From UBA287 sp034190325 (lineage in GTDB: Archaea; Thermoplasmatota; UBA186; UBA287), in the NCBI GenBank assembly GCA_034190325.1, contig JAXHST010000114.1, positions 1 through 7,568 on the forward strand: DNA of 7,568 bases, given 5' to 3'. The notes below the pieces were generated by a model, which saw only the letters and a list, made by a program, of their open reading frames with translations, did no database searches and had not been told where the DNA came from. Below are positions 6,766 to 7,568 of the stretch, piece after piece. The translations under genes and the position numbers were made by a program. Within the stretch, counting starts at the first letter, position 1, and each line of letters starts with the position of its first letter.

Positions 6766-7262
6766 TTAAGCTTTGCGATTATCCCCCATAAGCTCAGCGT
6801 TTTTCCTGTAAGCCTCTTTGTAAAGCCCGTAATAATTTGCATATTGCTCTGCTCTTTCTTCCTCAGGGTCTATCTTTTCTCTCATGTGAACCAGAGTACG
6901 TCTGTAACAAAATTGCTTCCCAATCTCATACCTACTAGCAAACCTTTTGCTAAAGGATCTTTGTGAGGCGTTCTGTTGCCCTGAAAATACTCAAGCGCGA
7001 TTATGCCTTTCGAGCCTGTTGGCACAGTTTCTGCTTTACAATCTAAAGCAGCATACCCCTCATCTGGTGCAAAGTTATCCCTGAACCACTTTATTACAGA
7101 GCCACTGGATATCTGCCCTCCTTCATGGATCCAGGAGCCCTCTATCACCGCATCCCTGTACGGGCCCCATATTCCATTCATGACATAGCAGCATTGCCAG
7201 AGTTTAGAGGAAAGAGAGCAGGGAGCTTCTCCAGTAGCAAAATGGATATTTTCAAGCCTCCA
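6766..7262 (-). pseudogene. C-terminal remnants of an FGGY-family carbohydrate kinase with internal deletion
   Basis: The frame opens after a TAA at 7263-7265. From about 7190 it matches the second half of FGGY kinases: VMNGIWGPYRDAVIEGSW, IHEGGQISSGSVIKWF, then GSKGIIALEYFQGNRTPHKD and PLAKGLLVGM, the conserved substrate and ATP-cleft part (GNRTPHKDP). It breaks at a TGA (6882-6884). In a different frame, ending at TAA 6766, is the usual C-terminal helix: TLVHMREKIDPEEERA, QYANYYGLYKEAYRK. The segment normally between them, including the ATP-binding glycine region, is missing (at least 80-100 residues by family proportions). The N-terminal half is also absent, so this is a dead gene with two deletions. 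It lies 24 bases before the dehydrogenase start, same strand. Whether it is the other end of the kinase at 5045 or a second kinase is open. Confidence 0.8.
7243..7252 (+). promoter_or_regulatory. Possible TATA-like box for the DUF2891 gene
   Basis: TGGATATTTT is centred about 24 bases before the ATG at 7271, again the leaderless spacing. It lies at the truncated edge of the kinase remnant, so the promoter sits at or beside a deletion joint. Weak sequence match. Confidence 0.3.
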
Positions 7263-7270
7263 TTAAATGC

Positions 7271-7568
7271 ATGGATAAAATCTTTGATAAAGAGTTAGCT
7301 TTAAACTTCACAGAGCTTGCCCTTAAAAACATAAGGAGAGAATTCCCCCATACAGGACATTTTTTGAGCGATCCTTCAGATATAAAAAATCCTGCTGCTG
7401 TGCATCCCGCATTCTATGGCTGCTTTGACTGGCATTCCGCGGTGCACACGCACTGGATGCTTGTCCGTATTTTAAGGCTCTTTCCTGATTTGCTACCAGA
7501 GATCCATAGCGCTCTGGACGATACGCTCAGCTCTGAAAACCTGGAGAAGGAAGCAGAGTATTTTAAAA
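7271..7568 (+). CDS. DUF2891 family protein, N-terminal part, runs off the right edge
   Basis: Ninety-nine codons are visible from the ATG at 7271 and the frame remains open at the window end. The opening MDKIFDKELALNFTELALKN and the histidine-rich block HPAFYGCFDWHSAVHTHWML (45-64) are the signature of the DUF2891 family, soluble proteins of about 330 residues with no established function. The family is predicted to form an alpha-helical toroid-like fold; the conserved D53, H55, H59 and H61 look like an active or metal site, which is inference. No signal peptide is seen. It is divergent from the kinase remnant and starts beside its truncated edge. The start fits a leaderless message, with no ribosome site upstream. 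Confidence 0.85.
   Translation, partial: MDKIFDKELALNFTELALKNIRREFPHTGHFLSDPSDIKNPAAVHPAFYGCFDWHSAVHTHWMLVRILRLFPDLLPEIHSALDDTLSSENLEKEAEYFK

Noticed and set aside
6882..7181. A complete small 99-residue gene starting MNGIWGPYRD
   Set aside because: The ATG is an internal methionine of an FGGY kinase; similarity starts before it and resumes in another frame after its stop, so this is part of a pseudogene.

Overview
The window looks like archaeal chromosomal DNA. Several genes have an A/T-rich TATA-like box centred about 25 bases before the start codon, which suggests leaderless transcription. The gene content fits too: a class II (B12-type) ribonucleotide reductase, a short Sir2 deacylase, a compact DhnA/FbaB-type class I aldolase and a short class II aldolase. 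A euryarchaeal or Thermoplasmata-like host is my best guess, but it is inferred from style and not from a marker gene.

Left part (1-4111), intact housekeeping-type genes. The N-terminal half of a class II ribonucleotide reductase runs off the left edge on the minus strand. It is divergent from a Sir2-family NAD-dependent deacylase across a 65-base promoter region. The Sir2 gene overlaps tail-to-tail with a class V fold PLP enzyme that lacks the cysteine loop of cysteine desulfurases. That gene is divergent from a class II (fuculose-phosphate-type) aldolase. After the aldolase comes a short stretch on the plus strand that reads like protein in two successive frames and may be a gene remnant.

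Right part (4112-7265), a decaying sugar-utilisation operon on the minus strand. In transcription order it holds: the C-terminal remnants of an FGGY-family carbohydrate kinase; a zinc alcohol/polyol dehydrogenase whose middle has been replaced by the C-terminal tail of an IS110-like transposase; an intact MFS transporter whose ATG overlaps the dehydrogenase stop (ATGA); an FGGY kinase N-terminal remnant that starts one base after the transporter stop; and an intact DhnA/FbaB-type aldolase. Tight junctions show this was once a working transporter-dehydrogenase-kinase operon, probably feeding a phosphorylated ketose to the aldolase. The enzymes between transport and aldol cleavage are now broken, while the transporter and aldolase frames remain open. 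The order kinase C-terminus, dehydrogenase, transporter, kinase N-terminus is what a tandem duplication or circular permutation of one dehydrogenase-transporter-kinase unit would leave behind.

Right edge (7271-7568). The beginning of a DUF2891 protein of unknown function lies on the plus strand, divergent from the kinase remnant.

No RNA genes, CRISPR arrays or complete insertion sequences were seen. The main discovery value lies in the dismantled operon, not in a new defence or mobile system.
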